Part shown: positions 7,844 through 15,659 of the stretch, piece after piece
Layout of the letters: each line of letters starts with the position of its first letter
Numbering within the stretch: position 1 is the stretch's first letter
NCBI GenBank assembly: GCA_002730485.1
Contig: PCAH01000056.1
Coordinates: forward strand, 1-17,912
DNA from: Dehalococcoidia bacterium
Lineage (GTDB): Bacteria; Chloroflexota; Dehalococcoidia; UBA3495
Reading direction: 5' to 3'
Length of the DNA: 17,912 nt
Position numbers and translations under genes: made by a program
The notes under the pieces: model-generated
The model's input: only the letters and a program-made list of their open reading frames with translations
What the model was told of the DNA's origin: nothing
The model's database searches: none

Positions 7844-8404
7844 CTAGGAGTGAACCTGGACTCCACCGTCGAGGTTGCCCTGATATCCGTACACGAGTCC
7901 GGTGACTCCGATCGCGTAGATATCATCTCCCCGCGTCTCCAGGACTATCTGAGGCAGCGACTGGGTAGCCTGTCCCAGGATCAGAATTCCGCCCTTGGAA
8001 AGGTCAAAGCGGCTGTAATGACACGGGCATGGGCCCAACATCTTATGTTCCTTGTTGTAGAGGCCTTGCAGTGGACATCCCATATGGGAGCAAAGGTAGC
8101 TAAAGGCGACGATGTCACCGGACGGGCCGACACCATCGTTGGCGGTCACGCCAAGCTTGACCAAGAAATTTGATTGATCCTCCAGTGGATATCGAAAATC
8201 CATCAACTCGCCTTCCGCCAGTTGAGAGACCTTACTCACCATTACCTCCGGATAACTGTCGGTGAGGCGTTGCACCCCGGGGGAGATGTCGGCAAAAGCC
8301 CGGTTCAAGCCCGCAGGGAAGGCCAATACGCCAACACCTCCGGCTACGACAGCAGCTTTCTTCAGGAAATCCCGCCTGGATTGAGCTTCATCTTTCAGGG
8401 CCAT
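7844..8404 (-). CDS. Rieske [2Fe-2S] protein, arsenite oxidase small subunit (AioB)-like, Tat-exported
   Basis: 186 residues. The N-terminus 'SRRDFLKKAAVVAGGVGVLAF' is a Tat signal, needed because the folded cluster is carried across the membrane. The Rieske site is complete: Cys105 and His107 in 'CSHMGC', Cys126 and His129 in 'CPCH'; Cys110 and Cys128 can form the stabilising disulfide. The ending 'GQATQSLPQIVLE' and 'GVTGLVYGYQGN' is characteristic of AioB rather than of bc1-type Rieske proteins. In the AioBA complex this subunit takes electrons from the molybdenum subunit and passes them to a cytochrome c or azurin; no such carrier is encoded in the window. GAGGTGA lies just before the ATG. 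It is the first gene of a minus-strand cluster, 63 bases ahead of the large subunit gene and divergent from the SDR gene. Confidence 0.9.
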   Translation of the reverse strand: MALKDEAQSRRDFLKKAAVVAGGVGVLAFPAGLNRAFADISPGVQRLTDSYPEVMVSKVSQLAEGELMDFRYPLEDQSNFLVKLGVTANDGVGPSGDIVAFSYLCSHMGCPLQGLYNKEHKMLGPCPCHYSRFDLSKGGILILGQATQSLPQIVLETRGDDIYAIGVTGLVYGYQGNLDGGVQVHS

Positions 8405-8694
8405 TACTCACCTCTGCGCAGATATTGATTTAGTCTGTAACATTAGACAGTTTGGGCTAACCGCAGCCCGTGCTGAAACATTGCTTTGGTAATGATATAA
8501 GGCTTTGTGAAATCGGGAACTATCCGAACGGCCCTTGTTTTAAGAGTATTCTGGCTCGTGGTTTACAAGTATGTCGGCTAAATGCGGCTACCGTTGCCCA
8601 GGAACGGATGCCATTTAAGAATGGTGGATAATATATACTGCTCCTCGGGCGTTCACCCCGTCCGTAGACTGAAAAATTGATTGTTGGAGGCCCC
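8405..8694. promoter_or_regulatory. Divergent intergenic region between the AioB-like and SDR genes
   Basis: This 290-base gap has no credible gene and must hold both promoters. For the plus-strand SDR gene an AT-rich block contains TATACT at 8634-8639, about 56 bases before the ATG, without a convincing -35 box. For the minus strand, an imperfect inverted repeat GTCT...AGAC (8433-8448) lies about 30-45 bases before the aioB-like start and could be an operator; this is weak. No regulator gene of the AioSR type is visible nearby. Confidence 0.35.
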
Positions 8695-9522
8695 ATGGAA
8701 GAGCGAGGAACAAGATTGGAGGGCAAGGTTGCCATCGTGACCGGCGCTGGAGCCACCGGAGACGCCGAATTTGTTGGGATCGGTCAGGCGATTTCTCTGC
8801 TGTTCACCCGCCAGGGGGCCAAGGTCATATTGGTAGACCGTGACGAAAAGAACGCCCAGATCACCCTCTCGCAGATTGAAAAAGAAGGTGGTGAGGCCTC
8901 GGTCTTCGTCGGGGACGTCACCGACATAGAGTCCTGCCAGGGCATGACTGAAGCTGCCGTTAAGGCTTACGGGAAGCTGAATGTGTTAATCAACAACGTG
9001 GGCATCAGCGGTCCAGGCTCAGTCACCGACGTCGCTGAAGACTTCTGGGACACGGTCATGGACGTGAACCTCAAGAGCGTGATGCTGACTAGCAAATTCG
9101 CCATCCCAGAGATGATCAAGGACGGTGGCGGTTCCATAGTCAACCTGTCTTCCATCGTCGGCTTGAGAGCTGGCGGAGGACGACCCAGCCACGCTTACGC
9201 CGCCTCCAAGGGCGGGATTCTTGGCCTGAGCAAGTCCATGGCCGTCCACTATGGCCGCGACAACATACGGGTCAACTCCATAGCCCCGGGCCACGTCTAC
9301 AGCCCCATGGTCGCGCGCCACACCGACCAGGAACTGCTCGACCTGCGCCGCCGGGCCGGCCCGCTGGGCTTTGACGGCACCGCTTGGGACGTGGCCTACG
9401 CCATCTTGTTCCTGGCCTCTGACGAGTCCCGCTGGATATCAGGCGTCACACTACCCGTCGACGCTGGACTACTAGCAGCCACGCCCCTAGCCATGTACCC
9501 CTACCTAACCGGCCCAGAGTAA
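8695..9522 (+). CDS. SDR family NAD(P)-dependent oxidoreductase
   Basis: 275 residues from the ATG at 8695; TTGGAGG lies 5 bases upstream, which makes this start better than the in-frame TTG at 8677. A classical short-chain dehydrogenase: dinucleotide motif 'VTGAGATGDAEFVGIG' (a few residues longer than the usual TGxxxGxG loop), 'DVTD' for the adenine ring, 'NNVG' in the central strand, the catalytic Ser in 'NLSSIVG', and Tyr-x3-Lys in 'YAASKGG'. 'NSIAPGHVYSP' and 'GVTLPVDAG' complete the fold. Asp in 'VILVDRD' after strand 2 favours NAD over NADP. Such enzymes oxidise secondary alcohols or 3-hydroxyacyl-type substrates; the specific one is not readable. A role beside thiolase and CoA-transferase genes is possible, but it is transcribed alone and convergent to the CMD gene. 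Confidence 0.92.
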   Translation: MEERGTRLEGKVAIVTGAGATGDAEFVGIGQAISLLFTRQGAKVILVDRDEKNAQITLSQIEKEGGEASVFVGDVTDIESCQGMTEAAVKAYGKLNVLINNVGISGPGSVTDVAEDFWDTVMDVNLKSVMLTSKFAIPEMIKDGGGSIVNLSSIVGLRAGGGRPSHAYAASKGGILGLSKSMAVHYGRDNIRVNSIAPGHVYSPMVARHTDQELLDLRRRAGPLGFDGTAWDVAYAILFLASDESRWISGVTLPVDAGLLAATPLAMYPYLTGPE

Positions 9523-9535
9523 TAACCACAGGAAC

Positions 9536-9569
9536 AAAAAATCCCCTCCCCCGTCGCAACGGGGGAGGG
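9536..9569 (-). terminator. Hairpin terminator between SDR and CMD genes, REP-like in sequence
   Basis: CCCTCCCCCGT (9544-9554) pairs perfectly with ACGGGGGAGGG (9559-9569) around a 4-base loop. On the minus strand it is followed by GATTTTTT, so it terminates the CMD gene that ends at 9618; it also lies 20 bases after the SDR stop. The arm plus the following TTAGGGT resembles a C/G-rich intergenic repeat common in environmental bacterial genomes. Confidence 0.75.
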
Positions 9570-9617
9570 TTAGGGTACGGGTAATACCTCTCCGCCGACC
9601 AACTTCCCCCCGAAGAC

Positions 9618-10403
9618 CTACTGCGCCCTGAATATCGAATTGGCCAAATCGATCGCCGAGCGGGTGAATGGCAGGCCGCAGTAGAACGTGGCGTGGACAA
9701 AGACTTCCACGATCTCTTCCTGGCTCAGGCCCACGTGCAGCGCGCCTTTTATGTGACTGGCCAACTGGGCTTCCCGACCCAGGGCTGCCATGGCCGCCAT
9801 GGTGCAGATGGAACGCTCCGGCAGGGTTAAGCCCGGCCGTGTCCAGGTCGAACCCCAGTAGTATTCCGTGGTCAGCCGGTTGAATGCCTTTTCAGCCTCG
9901 GTCACTGGGCCTTGTCCACCTCCAGATGGAGGCCCCATGTACTCCACGCGCCTGGCGATTCCACGCTCGTTGAGTTGGTCAGGGGTCTCGGTCGTGTCGA
10001 ACCTCTTCTGCGGTGTGTATTCGATGCCCCTATCTGCAAATACCTGATTTGCTATGGCGAGCGCATCGAGGGTGGCTGGCACTCCGCTGTAGTAAGAGGA
10101 GTGCATCAGAACCTCAACGATCTCGATGGGTGTGAGCCCAAGGTTTAGTGCGTTGCCCAGGTGCCGACGCACCTGATTGTCTCGTTTCAGTACCGTAAGA
10201 CAGGTGAGCGTGATCATCTCCCGTTGCTTGCCTTGTAATGCTGGGCCGTGCCAGATGCTGCCGAACAAGAACTCTCCGGCGATCCGTTCCAGGTCTGGGG
10301 CCATATCCCAGGCCAACGGAGTGGAGCCGCCGGTCAGCGTGCCTCCCCCGAACTTGGTTCTAGTCTCAATACCCTTCTGCCAGCGTTCATCCAAGGTTGT
10401 CAT
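9618..10403 (-). CDS. Carboxymuconolactone decarboxylase (CMD) family protein with two CMD domains
   Basis: 261 residues with two related domains, about 35-120 and 172-257. Each has the family pattern of a helix ending in Leu-Gly, 'S/T-x-x-E-I-V-E-V', then His and a 'YY/FY-x-G-P' turn: 'IEIVEVLMHSSYYSGVP' in the first and 'EEIVEVFVHATFYCGLP' in the second. There is no CxxC, so this is not an AhpD-type alkylhydroperoxide reductase but nearer to gamma-carboxymuconolactone decarboxylase, which acts in the protocatechuate branch of the beta-ketoadipate pathway. Many two-domain homologs have unproven function. The ribosome site GGAGAAGG precedes the ATG. It is monocistronic, divergent from the thiolase gene by 167 bases, and ends at a strong hairpin. 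Confidence 0.88.
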   Translation of the reverse strand: MTTLDERWQKGIETRTKFGGGTLTGGSTPLAWDMAPDLERIAGEFLFGSIWHGPALQGKQREMITLTCLTVLKRDNQVRRHLGNALNLGLTPIEIVEVLMHSSYYSGVPATLDALAIANQVFADRGIEYTPQKRFDTTETPDQLNERGIARRVEYMGPPSGGGQGPVTEAEKAFNRLTTEYYWGSTWTRPGLTLPERSICTMAAMAALGREAQLASHIKGALHVGLSQEEIVEVFVHATFYCGLPFTRSAIDLANSIFRAQ

Positions 10404-10570
10404 ATCCCTTCTCCAATCCCGTTAGTCTTTCTTGGCCATCAATCTGGGCATTGTACTGATACTGATGGGCCACGCCAACCTGCCCTGTGATACCCTGTTA
10501 GCCAATTGAATACGGTTGAAAAATACCACTGAAAACAAGAAGCATATCGAACTCGAACGTGAGGTAGACA

Positions 10571-11860
10571 ATGGAAATCCGCAACGCAGTGATCGTCGAC
10601 GGTGTCCGCTCCCCATTTGGCCGGGCAGTAAGAGGTAAATTGGTCGCTACCAGGCTGGATGAGCTTGGCGGTAAGGTCATCAGAGAATTGCTCGACCGCA
10701 ACCCAAAGGTGACCGACCACATGGTTGAGGATGTCGGTCTTGGCAACGTGCTAGGCAACGCCGAGTTCGTCGATATGGGCCGCGTGGCAAGGATGGCCGG
10801 GCTCCCTCCGGAAACATCGACTTTCAACTCCAACCGGCAGTGCGGTTCCAGTATGGAGACCCTCCACCGGATCGCCCAAGCCATTATGATCGGCACGATC
10901 GACTGCGGAATCGCCTTGGGAGCGGAGCGGATGGCTCGGACCATCCCCGGTGATGAGGGCCCGTTCACCCGTATCACGGAACCCACGCCCATCACGTTCA
11001 CCAAGTCTCAAAGGGATATGGCGCCGGATCACAGCGATCACTTCTCAGTACCGTTCCCAGACTTCATCCTGGATTCACCGCCCAAGGTTTCCATGCTGCA
11101 GACCGCCCAAAACGTGGCAGAGGTCTACGGACTCTCCCGCACCGACTTGGACGAATACGCGGTCCCCAGTCACCAGAAGGCTGCTGCCGCCTATGAAGCA
11201 GGAAAGTTCAACGACGAGATCGTGGCTCTGGAAGTAGAGCAACCGGTGTTCGACGACCAGGGTGCCTGGCTGCCCGACGAGATTGGCCCCACCATCACCT
11301 TTGACCAGGATGAGTGCATCAGGCCCGGGACCAACTTTGAAGCCCTGATGAACCTCAATGCCATTCCGGGTGTGGTCAGCTACGGTGGCAGCGAGATCGT
11401 CATCACTCCCGGAAACTCTTCGCCCACCAATGACGGCGTCAGCGCCATCCTCGTGATGAGTGAAGAGAAAGCCTTGGCTTTGGGTCTGGAGCCGTTGGTC
11501 CGCATAATCGGGTTCGGCGTCGCTGGTGTGAAGCCCCAGTTGATGGGTCTTGGGCCCGTTCCAGCCACCAACAAAGCCATGAAGTATGCCGGACTGACCA
11601 TGGATCAGATCGATCGGGTGGAGTTTAATGAGGCCTTTGCCGCTCAGATCATCCCCAGTGCCCGGGAATTGGGAATCCCCATGGAGAAGCTGAACGTTAA
11701 CGGTGGCGCGTTGGCCATCGGACACCCTCTCGGTGCCACCGGCGGACGCTTGGTCCTGTCTCTAGCCCATGAGCTGCGACGCTCCAACTCCAAATACGGC
11801 CTGGCCACCCAGTGCATTGGCGCTGGTATGGGCATCACCACGGTGTTAGAAGCCCTCTAA
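10571..11860 (+). CDS. Thiolase family protein (acetyl-CoA C-acyltransferase)
   Basis: 429 residues, slightly above the usual 390-400. It cleaves 3-ketoacyl-CoA with CoA or condenses acyl-CoA units in the cytoplasm. The nucleophile Cys91 lies in 'NRQCGSSM'; 'FNEAFAAQ' gives the Asn-Glu-Ala-Phe motif; His385 is in 'AIGHPLGATGGR'; and the second Cys (Cys415) is in 'CIGAGMG'. All catalytic residues are therefore present. GAGGT lies about 6 bases ahead of the ATG. Substrate chain length and direction cannot be told from sequence; lack of neighbouring beta-oxidation genes argues against a classical fad operon. The gene is transcribed alone, divergent from the CMD gene and convergent to a Gfo/Idh/MocA gene across a 19-bp perfect hairpin. 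Confidence 0.93.
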   Translation: MEIRNAVIVDGVRSPFGRAVRGKLVATRLDELGGKVIRELLDRNPKVTDHMVEDVGLGNVLGNAEFVDMGRVARMAGLPPETSTFNSNRQCGSSMETLHRIAQAIMIGTIDCGIALGAERMARTIPGDEGPFTRITEPTPITFTKSQRDMAPDHSDHFSVPFPDFILDSPPKVSMLQTAQNVAEVYGLSRTDLDEYAVPSHQKAAAAYEAGKFNDEIVALEVEQPVFDDQGAWLPDEIGPTITFDQDECIRPGTNFEALMNLNAIPGVVSYGGSEIVITPGNSSPTNDGVSAILVMSEEKALALGLEPLVRIIGFGVAGVKPQLMGLGPVPATNKAMKYAGLTMDQIDRVEFNEAFAAQIIPSARELGIPMEKLNVNGGALAIGHPLGATGGRLVLSLAHELRRSNSKYGLATQCIGAGMGITTVLEAL

Positions 11861-11884
11861 ACCCAAGCAAGCAACGCTGATAGG

Positions 11885-11926
11885 AATCAAGAAGGCCCTG
11901 GAGTAATCTCCAGGGCCTTCTTGATT
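11885..11926. terminator. Bidirectional terminator, 19-bp perfect stem
   Basis: Bases 11885-11903 and 11908-11926 are perfect reverse complements around a TAAT loop; arms begin AATCAAGAAGG and end CCTTCTTGATT. The A/T-rich foot gives a T-rich stretch on either strand. It lies 25 bases after the thiolase stop and 18 bases after the stop of the convergent Gfo/Idh/MocA gene, so it can serve both. Confidence 0.85.
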
Positions 11927-11943
11927 TACCGCTGCAACGTGGG

Positions 11944-12984
11944 CTAATCCGGTGGTTGAAGCTTCACGGTTGTTCCTGTCGACGCTGATTCGATCATCGC
12001 TTCGATGATCTGGATAGCTATCAGACCATCCCTGCCATTGGCTGCCGGTTCAGTCCCATGCTGTATTGCCTGATTAAAACCCTCGATCTGCCGCTGCATC
12101 AGTATAAGGCCGTCCCTGGAGTATGGTACTGAAGTGTTCACCGCTTCGCTCGACACCTCCATGCTCCCTTGCAGCGTGTGGGGAGGATAGGCGTCGTTGA
12201 AGACGATCTTGCCGTCACTCCCGGTTAGACACACCGAATTTTCGAAGTTGGGCATGCGGAAACCGCAGGTCACGGTGCCGATGGTGCCGCCGGAGAACCG
12301 CAAACAGAGGGTTGCCAGGTTCTCCAATGGCCTTGAGCTATTCTGTCCATCTGTGATGGCGGCTAGCTCAGTGACTTCCTGTCCCAGCATGAAGCGTAAC
12401 TCGTCGACGCAGTGGATACCCAGTGCCATCATGGCAAAGGCTCCGCCAGTGCTTTCCGGGTCTACCCACCAGTCGCTGTGGCCACTTCGGGGTATGGGGT
12501 GGACGTTGCCCCGAACGCCACTGCCGAACTGGGCCTGAGCCAAATCAACGGTGCCAAGCGTTCCCGCTGAGATAAGTTCCTTCGCTTCAATCCTGCCTGG
12601 ATGTTGGCGCAGCTCGAAGCCGACGCCCAATTTAACGCCGCTGGCCTTGGCGGCTTTGACGACTTCTACACCGTGAGCGGAGTCCAAAGCCAGGGGTTTC
12701 TCCATCAGGACGTGTTTGCCTGACCGGAGAGCCTGGATCGCGTGGGGAGCGTGCAGATGGTTCCGGTTGGCGATGTACACTGCGTCCACTCTGGAATCGC
12801 CGAGCACGGCCTCAACGGAGTCGTAACCAACCTGAGCGCCATGCTTGGCCGCAAATTCCTCGGCCCTTGCGGAATCCCGGCTCATCACTGCGATGAGTTC
12901 ACTGTCATCCGTCAGATTCATTGCCGGAGCAATCTTCTCGTCTGGAAACCCACCGGTACCTAAAATGGCCCAACCAACGCTCAA
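11944..12984 (-). CDS. Gfo/Idh/MocA family oxidoreductase (TTG start)
   Basis: 346 residues starting at TTG 12984, with GGGAG about 8 bases upstream and no in-frame ATG near. The N-terminal Rossmann domain begins at once with 'GWAILGTGGF'; 'EKPLA' carries the conserved Lys96. The C-terminal substrate domain has 'GIHCVDELRFMLG' with His191 and Asp194, the usual His-x-x-Asp pair, preceded by 'GGAFAMM'. The enzyme likely oxidises a sugar, inositol or related polyol using NAD(P) in the cytoplasm. It is one of three members of this family in the window; it differs clearly from the one at 3980-4960 in the active-site His-x-x-Asp. It is transcribed alone between the hairpin at 11885-11926 and the region shared with the CoA-transferase gene. 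Confidence 0.9.
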   Translation of the reverse strand: MSVGWAILGTGGFPDEKIAPAMNLTDDSELIAVMSRDSARAEEFAAKHGAQVGYDSVEAVLGDSRVDAVYIANRNHLHAPHAIQALRSGKHVLMEKPLALDSAHGVEVVKAAKASGVKLGVGFELRQHPGRIEAKELISAGTLGTVDLAQAQFGSGVRGNVHPIPRSGHSDWWVDPESTGGAFAMMALGIHCVDELRFMLGQEVTELAAITDGQNSSRPLENLATLCLRFSGGTIGTVTCGFRMPNFENSVCLTGSDGKIVFNDAYPPHTLQGSMEVSSEAVNTSVPYSRDGLILMQRQIEGFNQAIQHGTEPAANGRDGLIAIQIIEAMIESASTGTTVKLQPPD

Positions 12985-13094
12985 AACATCGACTCCCAGA
13001 TCAAGTCTTAATCACCTCGGTGCCACCGAGAATGATGATGATGCACCATAACACAGCCGTAACGGACGTAATTCAGATACATGTCCGATGCCGA

Positions 13095-13121
13095 TCCTTC
13101 GACGGGCTCAGGACGAACGGT
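13095..13121. repeat. Intergenic repeat-like motif (TCCTTCGAC...GGACGAACGGT)
   Basis: In the gap between the Gfo/Idh/MocA and CoA-transferase genes lies a 27-base stretch that begins TCCTTCGACGGGCTCAG and ends GACGAACGGT. It closely matches a short motif I recognise as common between genes in many environmental bacterial genomes. Short complementary ends (TCC/GGA, TTCG/CGAA) allow a small fold. Only one copy is present here, so the repeat nature rests on recognition, not on the window. Confidence 0.4.
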
Positions 13122-13161
13122 GGGGTCTGGCTAACAAGCAATTACAACTCGGCACATGGGG

Positions 13162-13167
13162 TATACT
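13162..13167 (+). promoter_or_regulatory. Possible -10 box of the CoA-transferase gene
   Basis: TATACT lies 41 bases before the ATG. A matching -35 box is not convincing (AATTAC at 16 bases upstream spacing). It is the best -10 candidate in the gap. Confidence 0.25.
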
Positions 13168-13208
13168 CTGACGGTCTCGGAAGAACCCGATTGTTCAGGA
13201 GTTGACCC

Positions 13209-14387
13209 ATGGCCCCGACTAAACCCGCTGGCGTGCTTGATGGTGTCCGTATCTTGGAATTGGCCCGCTGGCAGGCGGCTCCCAGGGGCGGCATGATCCT
13301 TAGGGACATGGGCGCCGAGGTCATCAAGCTGGAATGGAGCAAGTCCAGCGATCTCAGAAACTCCGGGCCGTTTGTCGGGGACATGAGCGTTCAGTTTGCC
13401 GCCTACAACCGAGGCAAAAAGAGCGTCACCCTGAACACCCGCCACTCCGAGGGCAAAGATCTGTTCTTCAAACTGCTGGAAGTCTCAGATGTGGTACTGG
13501 AGAACTTCCGACCCGGCACCATGGATAAGATGGGGTTCAGCTACGAGAAGTTGTGTGAGGTAAACCCAGGTATCATCCTGGCTTCAGTCTCGGGATTCGG
13601 TCAGTACGGGCCGTACCGTGACCGTCAGTGCTTTGACCCCATCATTCAGGCCATGAGCGGCATCGGGCACCAGACCGGCCGCGGCTTCGACCAGCCGGTC
13701 ATGGCGGAAGGGCCGATCATGGACCGCACTGCCGCCTTGCACGCCACAATCGGCATCCTGGGCGCGCTCCGCTACCGGGACCGCACCGGAGAGGGGCAGT
13801 GGCTGGAAGTCGCCATGCTGGACGGCGGCATCACCTTGGAGGAAGTGGCCCTGGCCATGTGCCACGAGACCGGTACCAACGATTTCACTCGTGCCGGTTC
13901 GTTCATCAAATGTAAGGACGGCTACGTGTCCACTGGTGCAGCCCGCGCCGGAATGTGGGAGCGGATGCTGAAGATAATGGGCTACGATGAATTGTCCGAC
14001 GACCCAGAATTCGCTGCACCGATGTTCGCCACCGACAAAGCAGAGATACGCATGGAGTTGCTGCATCTGTGGTGCGAAGAAAGGACCACCAAAGAGGTTG
14101 AGACCGCGCTGGTTGGAGCAGATATCCCGGTTGGTCCAGCCCTGAGCATCCCCGAAGTGTTGGCGGATAAACACCTCTGGGAACGGGGGGTCATGATGGA
14201 AGAGGAACTGCCGGAGGGTAAGAAGATACTGGTGCCAGGACCCACCATCATCAAGTACTCCAAGACACCCACCACCGCCGGCCCGATTCCCGGCTATGGT
14301 GAGCACAATTCAGAGATATATTCCGGAGTGCTGGGTCTGGATGACCAGGAGATGTCCCGCCTGGTGGCAGAGGGTGTGATCACCTAA
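13209..14387 (+). CDS. CaiB/BaiF family (class III) CoA-transferase
   Basis: 392 residues, normal for the family. These dimeric, interlocked enzymes move CoA from one acyl-CoA to another carboxylic acid. The N-terminal 'GVRILELARWQAAPRGGMILRDMGAEVIKLE' is the typical CoA-binding start; 'ENFRPGTMDKMG' follows near 98-109; 'SVSGFGQYGPY' near 126-136; the likely catalytic Asp172 lies in 'GPIMDRTAALHA', the position of Asp169 in formyl-CoA transferase. 'GEGQWLEVAMLDG' and 'DIPVGPALSIPEVLAD' complete the pattern. AGGAG lies 7-8 bases before the ATG. Substrates cannot be predicted; carnitine-, formyl-, succinyl- and bile-acid-type enzymes share this fold. The gene is monocistronic and convergent to the universal stress protein gene, with 29 bases between stops. 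Confidence 0.92.
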   Translation: MAPTKPAGVLDGVRILELARWQAAPRGGMILRDMGAEVIKLEWSKSSDLRNSGPFVGDMSVQFAAYNRGKKSVTLNTRHSEGKDLFFKLLEVSDVVLENFRPGTMDKMGFSYEKLCEVNPGIILASVSGFGQYGPYRDRQCFDPIIQAMSGIGHQTGRGFDQPVMAEGPIMDRTAALHATIGILGALRYRDRTGEGQWLEVAMLDGGITLEEVALAMCHETGTNDFTRAGSFIKCKDGYVSTGAARAGMWERMLKIMGYDELSDDPEFAAPMFATDKAEIRMELLHLWCEERTTKEVETALVGADIPVGPALSIPEVLADKHLWERGVMMEEELPEGKKILVPGPTIIKYSKTPTTAGPIPGYGEHNSEIYSGVLGLDDQEMSRLVAEGVIT

Positions 14388-14416
14388 CCCCCTGCCACGC
14401 TTTAAACCAGTCTTAG

Positions 14417-15343
14417 TCAGCCGTTTCTGACCACCAGAACCGGGTCGCCTGAATGGCGTACCACCCGGTCGGTGACGCTCCCCAGCGTCCACCGGGCCGG
14501 TCCTGATCGACCATGGGTGGTCATAGCCACCATGTTGTCCGGAGTCTCCAAGGCCAGGTCTACGATGACTTCATCAGCCGGGCCACGGATGATCCGGTGG
14601 TCGACAGACGCAACGCCTTGCTTGTGCAGCTTGTCTTCCAAGCCTTTCATGTAATCGATGGCCTGGTTGCCGATCTCCTTGGCCATGGACTCGAAGCTCT
14701 GGAAGTGCAATCCCGCGGTGCCCTCTACCTTGTTGTAGCCAGTGACGGCGCCGAATTCTTCTGCGGTGGCAGTGGCGCGCAGCAGGGTTACCTTAAGGTT
14801 CAGGGCGCTGGCTAGAGCCGCAACGTGGGGGATGACCTCTTCACCAAGACCTGAACCGTCCACTGGGACGATGATCGTCTCCAGGTCCGTGTCTCCTGCT
14901 TCCTCGCCTTTGCCGCGAGCACGGACGATCAACATCGGGTTCTTGGTGTGGTGCAATACCTTGTCTGTCACGCTGCCCATCAACCACCGTGTCACGCCTG
15001 ATCGACCGTGTGTCGACATGGCGATAAGCGAGTTGGGAGACTTCTCCGCCGCTTCGATGATGTAGGCCGTGGCGTCGCCCTCGTAGGCCTCGCATGTAAC
15101 CTCAGCGCCTGGAGTCCTCCGTTTGACGCTGTTCAGGTAATCGATGGCCTCATCGCGGACGCCCGCGGTGATGGAGCTCCTATAGAGGCCATGGACCGGG
15201 TCTGCCAATTCCTCGGAAACTGTGTGTAACACCTGCATCAGGTGAATCGGAATTCCCATTCCCAAGCTAATCCGTGATGCAAAGGGTAATACCTGCTCAG
15301 CCAGGGGAGAGCCGTCCAAGGGTACAAGGACACTTTCGTACAT
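14417..15343 (-). CDS. Tandem universal stress protein (two UspA domains)
   Basis: 308 residues from ATG at 15343, which follows a strong GGAGGAAGAT site; a 35-residue upstream extension in the same frame has no Usp character. Domain 1 (about 1-145) begins 'MYESVLVPLDGSPLAE' and domain 2 (about 155-305) has 'ETIIVPVDGSGLGEE'. Each ends with the ATP-binding form of the signature: 'STHGRSGVTRWLMGS' and 'TTHGRSGPARWTLGS', matching Gx2Gx9G(S/T) except that the first Gly is Ser or Thr. Both domains are therefore likely to bind ATP. Usp proteins accompany starvation, oxidative or other stress responses; the exact role is unknown. It is transcribed alone, convergent to the CoA-transferase gene and divergent from the single-domain CMD gene. 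Confidence 0.92.
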   Translation of the reverse strand: MYESVLVPLDGSPLAEQVLPFASRISLGMGIPIHLMQVLHTVSEELADPVHGLYRSSITAGVRDEAIDYLNSVKRRTPGAEVTCEAYEGDATAYIIEAAEKSPNSLIAMSTHGRSGVTRWLMGSVTDKVLHHTKNPMLIVRARGKGEEAGDTDLETIIVPVDGSGLGEEVIPHVAALASALNLKVTLLRATATAEEFGAVTGYNKVEGTAGLHFQSFESMAKEIGNQAIDYMKGLEDKLHKQGVASVDHRIIRGPADEVIVDLALETPDNMVAMTTHGRSGPARWTLGSVTDRVVRHSGDPVLVVRNG

Positions 15344-15659
15344 GATCTTCCTCCAATAGCGACGGGAACATGGATGAACAAAATCACCGGCAAATGATAA
15401 ACAACCAACCGCACTTCGATTGTATTGCAGTCGATAGAGACGCCACATGAGCCGTCCGGCCCGTCTTTTTTGGCCAACAGGCGGTCAACTAAGGGACATA
15501 TTCCGCGATTGTTGGATCATTTGGATCCCCGGGGTATTTCGGTTGAGGGGTTTGTGGAAACTTCTGAATCTGGGCCGAGTAGTGGTAGACTCTCCGCCAG
15601 ACGACTGGATTCTGTTCAACCGGCATCCAATGATGCCGACCCAAGATTGGAGGACGGCA
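15344..15659. promoter_or_regulatory. Divergent intergenic region between usp and CMD genes
   Basis: This 316-base gap shows no convincing gene; a frame open through it in phase with the CMD gene has no family character. It must carry both promoters. A weak candidate for the plus strand is TTCTGA (15562-15567) with TAGACT (15586-15591), 18 bases apart. Nothing else stands out. Confidence 0.25.

Noticed and set aside
5078..8404. Firm call of iodate reductase IdrAB
   Set aside because: The neighbouring di-haem peroxidase genes (idrP1, idrP2) expected with it are absent from the window; kept only as an alternative.
11075..11725. Minus-strand frame of 216 residues
   Set aside because: Antisense shadow of the thiolase gene, whose catalytic motifs are complete.
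13584..14306. Minus-strand frame of 240 residues
   Set aside because: Antisense shadow of the CoA-transferase gene.
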